Source: Desmodesmus armatus
Taxonomy: Eukaryota > Chlorophyta > Chlorophyceae > Sphaeropleales > Scenedesmaceae
Direction: 5' to 3'
Assembly (NCBI GenBank): GCA_007449985.2
Contig: VIIQ02000575.1
Location: forward strand, 567,001 to 631,000
Length of the DNA: 64,000 nt
The translations under genes and the position numbers were made by a program. The notes under the pieces are model-generated. The model saw only the letters and a list, made by a program, of their open reading frames with translations. It was not told the origin of the DNA and searched no databases. Shown in pieces: positions 54,126 to 64,000 of this stretch. Every line of letters starts with the position of its first letter. The first letter of the stretch is position 1.

Positions 54126-56121
54126 ATGACTGCAGCACAGGAGGGAGTCAACATTGAGCACCTGCTGATGAACATTCCCCTGCCTGAAGACCCGCTCCCT
54201 TCAGCAGAGGAGATAGCTGGGGCTAAGGCCGCAGCAGCGGCTGCACACAGCACCTGCAGTGCAGCTGCAGTCCCCTCGCAGCCAGTGAAGGGCTTGGGCG
54301 GTGCAGGACTCAACCTGAAACGCAAGGGCGGCAAGGCAGGCAACTCCAGCACGATCAGTGCTGCCACTGCACCGCCAGCACTGCTGGGCCGTCCTGCAGG
54401 GGTTAGTAACCGCGGGGCAGGGGTGAGTAACCTGTCCAGCAAGGCAGGGGCAGCAGATGCAGTGGGTGCTACAACCGCAGTAGCATCGGCAGCAGGGACA
54501 GAGGCAGAGGGACAGGCAGCTGCTGGTGCAGTGGAAGGCAGCAGTGGTGACAGGCAGCAGGGCAGTTTGACCGGGGTGACTACCCCTGATGGCGGCAGGT
54601 CCCTGGGGAGGGATGCTGCTGGTGTGCGCAGCTTCAGGACTGTGCTGACACCAGGCTCTGATGAGGGAGAGGGCAGCGACTGGGAGACCGACAGCCAGGA
54701 GGTGCGTGAGCCTGAGTCTGAGTGAGATCTGGTTTGAGGAGTGGGGAGAGGAGGGACTTTTATAGCACTCCATGTTCATATGGTGGGGGCGTGGGTGAGA
54801 GGAGGGGTAGGGCGGCGCAAAGCGGCATGTGCTGGAGATGTTGACAGGTGTCAGGTGCTCTGCTTCTGTGCGTCGTGGTACTTCAAGGTTGGAAGCTCGT
54901 GATCTTGTTGTGGGTGGTGTCGTTGGGGAAAGGTGGTCAAGAGGCAGATTGAAGAGGCAGGTGGTGAAGACCGCTTGTACCTTGCAGGCCATGTTGTGTT
55001 TGTGTTACATGTGTGGCGCCGTCATGGAGTGATCGTAGTCCCAACATGCACCCTCCCATCCCTCTTGCAAACTCAGAGCCCAGCAGGTGGGAGGTGTGTT
55101 GGGTCTTCATTGTTCCAAAAATGTGCAGTGTTTGGCACCATGAAGACCCAACACACTCCTTGCCTGGTGGGCTTGCGTTTGCTGGGGCAGGGGGTGTGCA
55201 ACCCTTTGTGTTTCTGACTGAGGGGCTGTGGGGCACTGACCTGGCCTGGAGGGAAGGTTTTCAGGCCTGTAGCATCAATCTACTGACACATGGCCAGCCC
55301 ACTACCGGACTTCACCTCAAGTGCTCAACAAGCTGGTTGTTGTGGGTTGTACCGGGCTCATTTAGGTCTTGCCGCACACAAGCGCTCCATTGGCGCTCAC
55401 GCACTGGTGGGTGATTACCACACACCCGCCCACGTGGTGGGTGGGTGTGCCCTTGGGGAGGGCAGTGAGGGGCCGTGGCGGGGCATGGAAGTGGCACTGG
55501 CACATCCACTGCTCACATGTGGCAGCCACAAGCTGTGACATCTAGTTCGAACACATCCTGATCTCTGCAAGCGCCAAAGCCCCAACAGGAATGGTCGGGC
55601 AGTGCGGCAGGAAGGGCTGTCCAGCTCTGCAGAGAACTGTCTTGCACAAAGTTGTAGTGTGCCGGGCTCACAAAGCAAAGCACAGCATGTGGCAGGTGTG
55701 CACGCATGCTGACCAACACATCGCAGGTGTGCACACAGATCCCTGCTGCTTTCCCCTGCTTTGTCCCTGTCTCCCTCCCTGCTACCTCTTGCATACGCCC
55801 CTGGCAGCACCTTGTTGCCCAACAGCCCTCCTTCCAACAGCCCTTCCTCACCCAACCTCGTTGTGTGATGGTTTCCTTTGTCCGCAGGAGATCAAAGCCG
55901 CACCCTTGCAGGGTGCCAAGGAGTCTGTCGGCAGCAGCAGTGGCAATGTCAGCAGTGGCAATGTCAGCAGCAGCAAGGCCGGCTGGGGCAGCAGCATCAG
56001 CACTCTGCTAGAGGACTTTGCTGACCCCTCAACCCTGGCCTTCTGCGGGGTGGTGCTGGGGGCTTGCACGGCCACATTGCTTGTGCTGGGGGCTAATGCG
56101 TGGTTGAAGGCAAGGAAGTAG
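54126..56121 (+). CDS. Tail-anchored membrane protein of unknown function (2 exons, 269 aa)
   Basis: Exons 54126-54701 and 55888-56121, phase 0, separated by a 1.19 kb intron. The ATG at 54126 is the first in frame, 66 bases after the NUDT5 stop and in the same frame. The sequence is a low-complexity Ala/Gly/Ser-rich cytosolic part with a possibly ordered beginning (VNIEHLLMNIPLPEDPLPS) and an acidic Ser/Glu stretch (SDEGEGSDWETDSQE) that could be phosphorylated. It ends in a single membrane span (about residues 241-262, TLAFCGVVLGACTATLLVLG) and a short basic tail KARK, the layout of a tail-anchored protein inserted by the GET pathway. I do not recognise the family. There is no room for a separate promoter, so it is probably translated from a dicistronic mRNA with the NUDT5-like gene. 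Confidence 0.7.
55060..55200. repeat. Intronic long inverted repeat in the tail-anchored protein gene
   Basis: A perfect 16-bp stem (55095-55110 with 55140-55155) is extended by imperfect pairing to about 50-60 bp per arm, with a 29-base loop. It lies in the single intron, on the transcribed strand. Confidence 0.85.
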
Positions 56122-57096
56122 CTCCGCCAGCAGGGGTGTGCTGTTCCTGCTGTGGCAGTTGATGAGGGAGTCCGGTGGTGTTGCCCTGTTTGGGTTCTGA
56201 TGGGTCGTGTCATGTTTTTATGACTCGTGTGGATCTGCGCTGATCTGTTACTGTAATAGTAGTTGGCAGCCATTGCTGCGTGGTTGATGCAGATGACATT
56301 GGTTGAGTTGGTGTACCACTAATTCCTGGCCTTGCAAGGCAAGGCACCCGCATGGACTGCTTTGCGAGCCCAAGCGGCTGTCAGTATGTGTCAGCAGACT
56401 GGTTGTAAACACGGGCATGATGTGGGTGGGAACAGCTTGTGCATGGACAGCTCACAGTAGCATTCACAGGGGTCCTACATGGGGCATAGGCATGTCTGGG
56501 TGGGTGGCAGCTGGCCATGCTGGCGTTATAGCAGGTAGCTGGCATATGAAGGCATGAACATCAGCCGCTCAAATGCGCATGTGACATCAACTGAATGCCA
56601 GTCCCCTCCACTATCACGGGGTTGGCCAGCTGCAATTGCACACCAGCACGGACATGCGTATGGTTCAACTTCCTTCCAACTTCCTAACAATTGTCCAGGT
56701 GCAAATCACAGCAGCATGGTTGTGCCCAACAAAATGCTTCGCGCAACAAGACGAACAATTTCAGCCTGAGCCAACACCTTCACAACAGCGGAACAGCCAC
56801 AAAGTGCATGGCCCCAACAGCCTTGTCTACCTAGCGCTAGCATTTCTGCTCGGCGGTCGGTTCCAACATCTGGCCCTTTGTACCCACGGCAGACTGCGTC
56901 AATGCCACAACGACGAACGGCAGGGTTCACCCCCTCCCACAGAAAGCAACCAACAATCTTGGTGTACAGTCTACACAAGTCACTTCCCTGCCAAACATGG
57001 CTCAAGCGGCCTCAAGGACCTCCTCGTACAGTCGCTAGACCCAACACATCCCTTTTGTGCCACACACAGTACCACACACTGCTGGTGCTTGCGTCC
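56122..57096. other. Convergent 3' ends: tail-anchored protein (+) and flavoprotein-like gene (-)
   Basis: Plus-strand TGTAA at 56252-56256 probably ends the upstream transcript. No recognisable coding sequence and no clear minus-strand TGTAA was found in the remainder. Confidence 0.55.
56252..56256 (+). terminator. Candidate poly(A) signal of the NUDT5/tail-anchored transcription unit
   Basis: TGTAA 131 bases past the tail-anchored stop. None lies between the NUDT5 stop and the next ATG, consistent with one shared mRNA end. Confidence 0.5.
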
Positions 57097-60000
57097 TCAC
57101 GCCATGGCTACCTTTGCCCAGCCCAACGCCCTGAAGGCCCAGCAGCCCCACCAAATAGCCTGGGCCAAAGCCCACCACGCGAACCCCCACAGCAGCGACG
57201 CAATCAGGGGCGCAACCTGCAGCAGCCGCCAGATGCCAGTCGGGCGCATGTCTGTGGTGTGCAGGAAAGCCATGAAGGACCTCCCACAGGGCTCCACTGA
57301 CTCCGACACACCAGACAAGCTGTAGGCAGGGCCACGTCCTGATGGAGCGGTGGCAGCTACCCCTGCTGACGGTCCTGCCGCTGGCGCCTCTTTGCGCCTT
57401 TGTGCTGACGTTGTGTGCCCGTTGCTGTCCAGGTGCACCCCGCTGTCGAGGCTAGTGCTGGCGGCCCCTGCTGGCTGTGGCTTCCTGTAAGAAGGGTCGT
57501 CCTGCTGCCCCCGGGCCCTGCTGCTTGCCGCTGCTGCAGCCGTTCTCTCAGCCCTGCCGAGGCCTAGCTTGTACAGCAGCACCCTTTGAACAGCAGTCAC
57601 TAGAGGCAGTACTGCCAAGAGGCACTTCCATTGCAGGGTGATGCCTGTGCGGGGAGCACCCAGGATAGCACCGATCCAGGCCAGAGTGCCGAAGGGTACT
57701 GCTGAAGCGGCTGCGGCTGCGGGGGCAGCGGGGCTGTAGGGGTGGCGCAGCCATGAGAGCTGGGCCAGAAGCTTGTGCAGGGCTTGGGCCTGCGGGTGGG
57801 TAGCAGAACAACGCTCGTGTTGTTGGCACATTGGGTTGTAGGCCAAGGCCTGATGTAGCCACAATGTGCTCCACACGCACCGCTTGCGCACAGATGTGCA
57901 AGCGCGAGCAAGTTGAGTTCAGCTTTGCTCCAGTACTGCTACGGGTTGCACTTGGTTGAAACACTGCTGGGTTCATAAGGGGGATGGCGCTGTCTTCGCC
58001 ACGCACCAAAGCTCTGTCGCCAGGAGTACTATGTGACGACTAGACGACCACACCATGCATCGGCACCCACCTCTGGCCCATACTCCTCATCAAACCTCTT
58101 CAGGCCCAGCTGAACTGCCGTCCGCAGCCCCTCTGCTGTAGCTGTAGTACTGCCGCCACCCTGGTTGACTAAACCCTGGGGCCCTGCTGACTTGAAGCCC
58201 TCTGCCAAGGCAGCAGCCAGAGCTGAGGCCTCAGCTAAACCCAGGGCGACACCAGGGTTCAGCAGCTGTGGGCTGGTTGAGGGTACTGCTGCTGGTGTGA
58301 GGGTGACCAGGCCAGCAGAGGGGGCTGACAGGTGGTGTGGAGGTGCTGATACGGGGCAAGGCACTCTGCAGAGGCAGATCAACGCCCAGCAGTCACAGTT
58401 GAGGTTGAACCCTAGGGCCTGATCAGCTCGTTATCAGCTACTAGCTAGCATCATCAGTAGTACCAGCTAGCATCATCGGCTACAGGAAGCGATTTCCGGA
58501 ATTTGAAATAGGCTAGCATTTACAACATGTTTGGTTGCCGAAGCAGGGAGCAAAGAACCACAGGGCGTGCACCAAGGGGGCACTACAGGGGAGCACTTGG
58601 GGTGTCTAGCCAAGCGTAACTACAGCACACGGTGTGCTGCAAAGCTTGTACATGTGCTGGTGAAACGTGACGCTTGGCGGTGACGCTTGTTATTGGCGCA
58701 CGGCACCCGTTACACCATCCCGGCAAACATGTCGCTTGCCTACAGGTCACGCCATCCTGCATGTGCTCACCTGCCCGTCCTGTCAGTGCGCCTCAGCTGT
58801 TCAGCAATGCCCTGCACCCACGCGGCGGGCAGCTTGATGGCACCACTGCCGGCCTTGTCAGGGGCCCAGACTGACTTCAACACCCGCTCAAGGTCTTCCT
58901 GGCTGCGCAGAGCCTCAAACACCTGCAGCACATGTGCATGCGACATGTCAGGACTCTTCACAAGGGGTCTGTTGAAGCAGAGCGACTGAGTTTGGATTTA
59001 GTGAAGTATGGATGTTGTGACCATTTGGCCGCGTGCCGCGCATGCAGCGCTCTGAGCACAACCGTCATGCTGAGGACGGCCACATAAGGCTCTCATGCGG
59101 GCACTGACAGGGCAGTCATGCAGTCATCGTTGGTAAGGGGTGCCTGTTGGGGTGCGCTGGCCTGGGACACAAATCCTGGATTGTCCGCCCTGACGTATCA
59201 GGAAGGGCGGGAGTGCTGGCACGAGCGTACAAGGGCTGCCCCTGTTTGTGCGCACCCATAGTTTCGCAGGCAAGCCGTGGCAATCGTTTGCTGTTGCTGC
59301 ATACATGATTCATCCAACAACCATACTTGGAAGGTGGCCTGCATCGCCCCAGTCACAGGGCACCACCATGACAGTGGCTGGAATGCAACGCAGTATCAGT
59401 CCACTGACCTGTGGGTACGTGAACACACACCCTGACCAGGTGTCACCTCCCTTGCTGGGCCAGGCCATAACAGTGAAGTTGGGGCCGCCAGGTAGTATGG
59501 CAGTGCCACTGCCAGCTGCTGCTGCACTGCTGAGCCCAGGGTGTGCCTCCTGCTTGCCTCCTGTGCCTGTCCACACCAATAGCCAACCCTGCTGGGGACT
59601 GCTGGAGGGGCCCCCACTGCCGCCTGCTCCAGTAGTAGGGCCAGTGCTATAGGGTGCATACAGCAGTACACAACAAAGGCGACAGTGTGCCAGACTCTGT
59701 GAGAGGAAGAAGCGAGCGTGTGTCGGGCACAGCGAATACACTGCATGGCATGTGCAGCTAGCATAGTATCATAATGTGTGTGAGAAAGCCTTGAGCTGTT
59801 GGGGAGGGCGTTTTATGCATGACATAGGCTGTGGCACTGCATGGCATGTGTGTTGCACCTACAGCTTGAAGTAGTAGTAGCAGTAGAAGAAGAGATAAAC
59901 CAACTGTATCCTGGAGACAAACCCTTCTGCCCAACCCCCACCTGCTGGTGGTGGACGCGCCCTTTCCAACCAAAGCTGCCAGGCTGGGGTCCTGTGGCAG

Positions 60001-62577
60001 GTCATGCCAAGCCTTGTACTCCATCTCAACCACCTCAGCATGGCCATGGCCTGTGCTGACTGCATGGCTGTGTGCTGAGGGGTGCTGGTGGGCGGCCTGC
60101 CTGTCCTGCAGCTCATGCAGGGCTGAGGCCACCAGGTGGCCACCACCTGACGCATCTGCTGCGATGCAGACGTCGTAGCTGACAATGCGCGCCTGACCCT
60201 CGGAACCCCTGCCGATTAAAGCAGGGAGAGAGGCGGGCGAGCAGGCCAGTGGGTGGGCGGACCAGTGGGCAGTGGGCTTTTTGTTGGCAGCACAGGGGTA
60301 CTTGCGCATGTACAGGTGTGAGCACAGGTACTACCTAAAGGTGGCATTTAGCTGGTGCATGCATGTTGGTTGTGGCGGCTGTGTGTGATGCGCCTGCAGC
60401 AGTTGGTGCGATTGCCAGCCCCTCTGCTGCCAAGTACTACTGAGCATCTTCAAGATCATGTCACGGCCAGCAACTTGCTACCAAACACAGTTTACACAAT
60501 CATGGCATTGGCCGACTCAGCTACCCTGTAGAGTCCTCACAGCGGTGCGCAGTGCCGCAACCCTATGCCCAGACACTAGTACTCACGTGACTGTTGCTTG
60601 CTTGTTGGCTGCGTCCAGCAGAGTCAAGTGGCTGCCATAATGCACCTCAACACTGCCACCCTCCTCCCCAAACGCCCCACCAGCATCACCCCCCTCCGCC
60701 CCTTGCTCCCCGGGCACAGTCCCTGGAGCAGGGACCACAGGGGGCAGGGCAGCTTCCTGTGCTGCTTCTGCTGATCCTGCAGAGGTGGGACCCTGAGTGA
60801 TAGATGTGGTACCCTTGGGTTTCAGGGTACCGGAGGTAGGGCCTGCTGCTGCTTGAGAGCCGGGTAGCACTAGCTGCGGCTGCCTTGCTGAGGAGCGTGC
60901 TGGGGCGGCTGTTGCTGCTTCCAGCAGGCGGGTGGTGAGGGTGTGCTCGTCAATGGTGACTGCATGCGGGTGGTGAAGGCGGCAGGTGTGATGTCAGGGG
61001 TGCATTGGGTAGCGTGCAGAGTGCACATCTGGTGGTTGGCAGGCCGGCTGCTGCGGGATGGCAGGTGTGGTTGGCACGGCTTTGAGCCTGCTGCTGTTTC
61101 AACAGCCTTGCTGCACTTGGTTAGACAGCCTGACGAGGCTCGGTCAGTGTGCAGCGTCAAGCATGCAGCACTGTCACTTTCATCACTTTTTCAACCATTG
61201 CAGGTCCTTGAAAGAAACAGTGAGAGGCATAGTGGAGCTCTTCCAGGTACTAGCTACTAGTAGCATCACTGTAAGGGCAGATGACCAGCCATAGGTTCCA
61301 CGACGCACCGCACCTATGCCAGCAGTCACTCCACTGCCACCCCCAGGCTTGCTCCTGCTAGCCGGCCTGCTGTACTCCTCAATCCTGAGGCCCTTGGGGC
61401 CCATCACTGCCATTCCCTGCAGCAGTGTCAGACCTGGCAGGGGCTCTTGAACCAGATCTGCTGCCATACTGCCAGAAGTGCGGCTGGTGTCCCCACTACC
61501 AGCTGAAACAGCACCCCCGCCGGCCTGAGGCTGAAACCTTGGAGCGCTGTACTCTGGGTTCACGAAGGCGCTTAGATTGGCACTCTCTGGCGTCCACAGG
61601 TTTGAAGGGCTGCTGGCATGGGGGCCTTCGTGTCCGCTGGAGCTGGGTGGGGGCAGGTTGAGGAGGGTGAGGGCATCAAGGCCTCGCTTGCCTGCAATGC
61701 AGGGGGCACAACAGGGTGTGGACAGCAGCATGAGCCTCTTGCAACGGTTGGCCAATATTGCTCGAAGAAGGGTTTGAATGCACGCTAGACGCACACACTG
61801 CACTCCCTGTGTCTACACACCCGTGTTCGCACTGAACCAGGGGAGAGGGGCCTATTGCTGAACAGCTCTTCCACAGCAGCTGTGTAGAGAGGGACACAAC
61901 CCCAGCATGCAACATGCAATCAAATCCACTGGCATGTATGACAAGGGCACCCTACCCACAGCAGTTCAGACGCTGAGTCAGGTCCAGGTGGCTCTAGTCA
62001 TACACCGTAGTATGGGTACCACTGTGCATGCCAGCCAGCAACACAAGCACTGGCCATGGCACCCAGCAAGCATGCCACCTGCTGCACAAGCCTGCACCAG
62101 TCTGCCGGGATACCAATGCAGTTGTTGGCAGCTGCCAGAACATGCCACAGGAGACTCACCAAGTCCCACAAGACTGCTGCTGCTGTCAGCATCCCTGTCA
62201 TCCCTTGGGTCTGGCCTGCTGTCATGCACCTCTACTGCACACCCAGCCAGGGCCAGTGACACAGCGGTAGCAAGACCTACAGGGCTGGCCCCAACTACAA
62301 GCACCTTCAGCTGCCCTGGACGGGCTTCATTGCCACTGCTGCGTTCAGAGCTATTCAGGTAGGCTGTAGGAGCTACTGCTGTCCTGCGCCCACGTGCTGA
62401 GAGGGAAAGGCATGCTCCACGTGCTGCCAGGCGTTGAACTGGGGTCCAGGATGCAGTGTTGTGCGATCCAAAACCTCGATTGAGGCGCATGCGGCATGCT
62501 GAATGCGGCAGACTGCGAGCATGCAGGCCTGCTGTGATCTGGGGTGCTGTCCTGTGTTGGTGCTTTGCGAGCAGCAT
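57097..62577 (-). CDS. FAD-dependent monooxygenase-like protein with degenerate FAD motifs (8-9 exons, about 940-950 aa)
   Basis: Exons 5' to 3': 62577-62160, (61879-61838 possible), 61691-61314, 60959-60587, 60208-59942, 59646-59409, 58922-58771, 58365-58071, 57789-57097; phases agree with or without the 42-base exon. The first 85 residues are Arg/Ser/Ala-rich, like an organelle transit peptide. A Rossmann beta-alpha-beta follows (VLVVGASPVGLATAVSLALAG, GxSxxG in place of GxGxxG, residues 94-101). TIDEHTLTTRLLEAA, then YDVCIAADASGGG (residues 415-427, where DG would be), FTVMAWPSKGGDTWSGCVF and LNPGVALGLAEASALAAAL fit the order of kynurenine 3-monooxygenase/PHBH-type flavoproteins. The GD motif (GDAAH) appears as TPAAV near residue 645. 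The C-terminal 230 residues add hydrophobic, Trp-rich likely membrane segments (WGFAWWALAQAIWWGCW). It may be a divergent enzyme or a pseudoenzyme. The start was chosen as the first in-frame ATG. Confidence 0.7.
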
Positions 62578-63768
62578 GATGTGTCTATGGCCAAACAAGA
62601 TGTCATACACAAATACTCTTACTGGCTGGTTCTGGTAGCCAAATGCGCGCTGTTTGCGAGCGCCAGAAACGACACGTCAGACGAGGGTGCGCGTCATAGG
62701 TCGGTTGGAGAACTGAAGTCAGACACAGTCACAGAGAATATGAACAGTGAAAGGGATCGGTAATTTAATTAGCGTGCAAGGCAGTGCCACAGTACCTTGA
62801 ATGCGGCCTTGGTTGTGTGCTTGGGCAGCTGGCTTGGGACAGGTTTCGGAAGTTGATCTCCCAGCTGGCTACAGCAGTTGTGCTAAGTTGGCTTGCCTTT
62901 CTTGTTGGGTATGTCGTGGCTGTAGTGTTGGCAAGGAGTGCAGGAAGCACACTGTTGGTGCGGGCCCTGCACTGTAGCCAGTGAGGCATACACCCCTGCA
63001 CAGTACCCAGTAAGGCGACGCATACATGCACACATATTGCAAGTGCAGCAAACTTGCTTGCAGCTGACAGCTCAAAGAGCTCACACCAACCTCACTACAT
63101 GATGCAGTGGCCAGACAGCCAGACATGCGGCGCTGCAGGTGTAAGTGAGCCAGAAATCCTGAATCAATCCTGATTGCCCTGCCAGCCTGGCACAGGCTGC
63201 TATCAGGGCTAGCGGCCGCTCAAAGTCATGCTGCCCACAACAGAAAACAACAAGCACGAAAAGATGGCCACACACAGCATGGTCAATCACTGACACACCC
63301 ACAGCTGACAATTGCTACACACAGTACGCTGCAGCACTGATGTGGCGTCCCATTGCCGGGGTTGCAGCAATGCATTCAGATGCATGCATGCATCTGCAGC
63401 ATGGCATCAGACACGTGATGACCCACTGGGCAGACATCCAAGCTGGTACGCATTGTGATGGGGCAGTCACTTAGGGCTGGCCACCTCAACTCCCAGGTGC
63501 CACCAGTAGTACTGTACCACAGCCTAGCCAAGGCTGCAATGGGCCACCAGGCATACAGGCCCAACAATGCACAGGCAGCACTCCAACTGATTTCGATTCT
63601 GATGCATTCCTGGCAGCAGTAAGGCATACGTTCGACCAAAGAATCCTTGCCGTGCACATGTATATACATAGGCATCCTAGGGGGGCCGCAGACACGACAC
63701 TAGGCAATACCCAGCATACCACGGCCAACTAACACAACCTCAGCACCCCCAATTCCAACAGCACCTCA
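62578..63768. other. Intergenic: promoter of the flavoprotein-like gene and 3' UTR of the next minus-strand gene
   Basis: No exon recognised. A plus-strand frame at 62784-62984 reads a hydrophobic stretch but has no supporting splice sites or similarity. Confidence 0.5.
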
Positions 63769-64000
63769 TCAAGCTATGTGCACTGAAGCCAACCGCAGAC
63801 GGTCAGCCTCTATCTGCTGCACCAGCTGCACCTTGGCTGCGGCCACACCTGCCTTGGCCTCTTTCAGGGCAGCTTCAATCTCTGCCTCACGCGCCCGCGC
63901 CCTGCCAACCTCACGCGCTAGCCCCAAAGCCGTAGTGCCATGGCCGCTGTCCTGCAGCTGCTGCACAATGCCAGGCAGCTGCTGATCTAGGGTGGCCTGG
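63769..64000 (-). CDS. 3'-terminal exon of a coiled-coil protein gene (partial)
   Basis: The minus strand is open from the window edge to a TGA at 63771-63769 (about 76 codons visible). The residues (AREVGRARAREAEIEAALKE and on to QLVQQIEADRLRLASVHIA) have the heptad, Ala/Glu/Arg/Leu-rich pattern of a coiled coil. The gene continues upstream beyond 64000, so its identity cannot be judged. Confidence 0.6.
   Translation of the reverse strand, partial: QATLDQQLPGIVQQLQDSGHGTTALGLAREVGRARAREAEIEAALKEAKAGVAAAKVQLVQQIEADRLRLASVHIA

Noticed and set aside
62784..62984. Plus-strand ORF with a hydrophobic stretch
   Set aside because: The frame lacks splice-site support, a credible start or any recognisable motif; likely chance openness in intergenic DNA.

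Overview
The window is nuclear DNA of a green alga, most likely a chlorophycean related to Chlamydomonas, Volvox or Haematococcus (species not identified). The reasons are dense short GT-AG introns, heavy CAG/CTG runs that encode Ala/Gln/Ser tracts, TGTAA-type poly(A) signals, TG-rich 3' UTRs, and a close match to CCM1/CIA5, a regulator known from Chlamydomonas-type algae. All exon models were built by hand from splice sites, reading phase and protein motifs.

Layout. 0-6.6 kb (-): a repetitive low-complexity gene for an SR-rich protein with U2AF-ligand-like Trp-Asp motifs; its exact structure is unresolved. 8.4-14.8 kb (+) and 17.3-23.4 kb (-): two ABCG half-transporter paralogues arranged tail to tail as a large imperfect inverted repeat; their introns and 3' UTRs are still alike, yet copy A has 12 exons and copy B only 9. 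25.0-33.3 kb (-): a 20-exon bifunctional mRNA capping enzyme, divergent from a 7-exon ERp29-like ER protein (33.8-36.6 kb, +). 37.8-40.5 kb (-): CIAO1, the WD40 protein of cytosolic Fe-S assembly. 40.5-45.2 kb: gene-poor, probably a very long 3' UTR of the next gene. 45.2-48.4 kb (-): the CCM1/CIA5-like zinc regulator of the CO2-concentrating mechanism. 49.4-51.6 kb (-): a TMEM33/Pom33-like membrane protein, divergent from a NUDT5-like ADP-sugar pyrophosphatase (51.9-54.1 kb, +). The NUDT5 reading frame is followed after one in-frame TGA and 66 bases by a tail-anchored protein ORF (54.1-56.1 kb, +), a good dicistronic candidate. 57.1-62.6 kb (-): an FAD-monooxygenase-like membrane protein whose cofactor motifs are degenerate. 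63.8-64.0 kb (-): the 3' end of a coiled-coil gene that continues past the window.

The genes are ordinary eukaryotic housekeeping or regulatory units, not a functional cluster. No CRISPR array, prophage, insertion sequence or convincing tRNA was seen. The most interesting structure lies in gene architecture: the inverted ABCG pair with clean intron presence/absence, the NUDT5/tail-anchored pair sharing one frame, a possible poison exon in the capping-enzyme gene, three intronic hairpins, and the pseudoenzyme-like flavoprotein.
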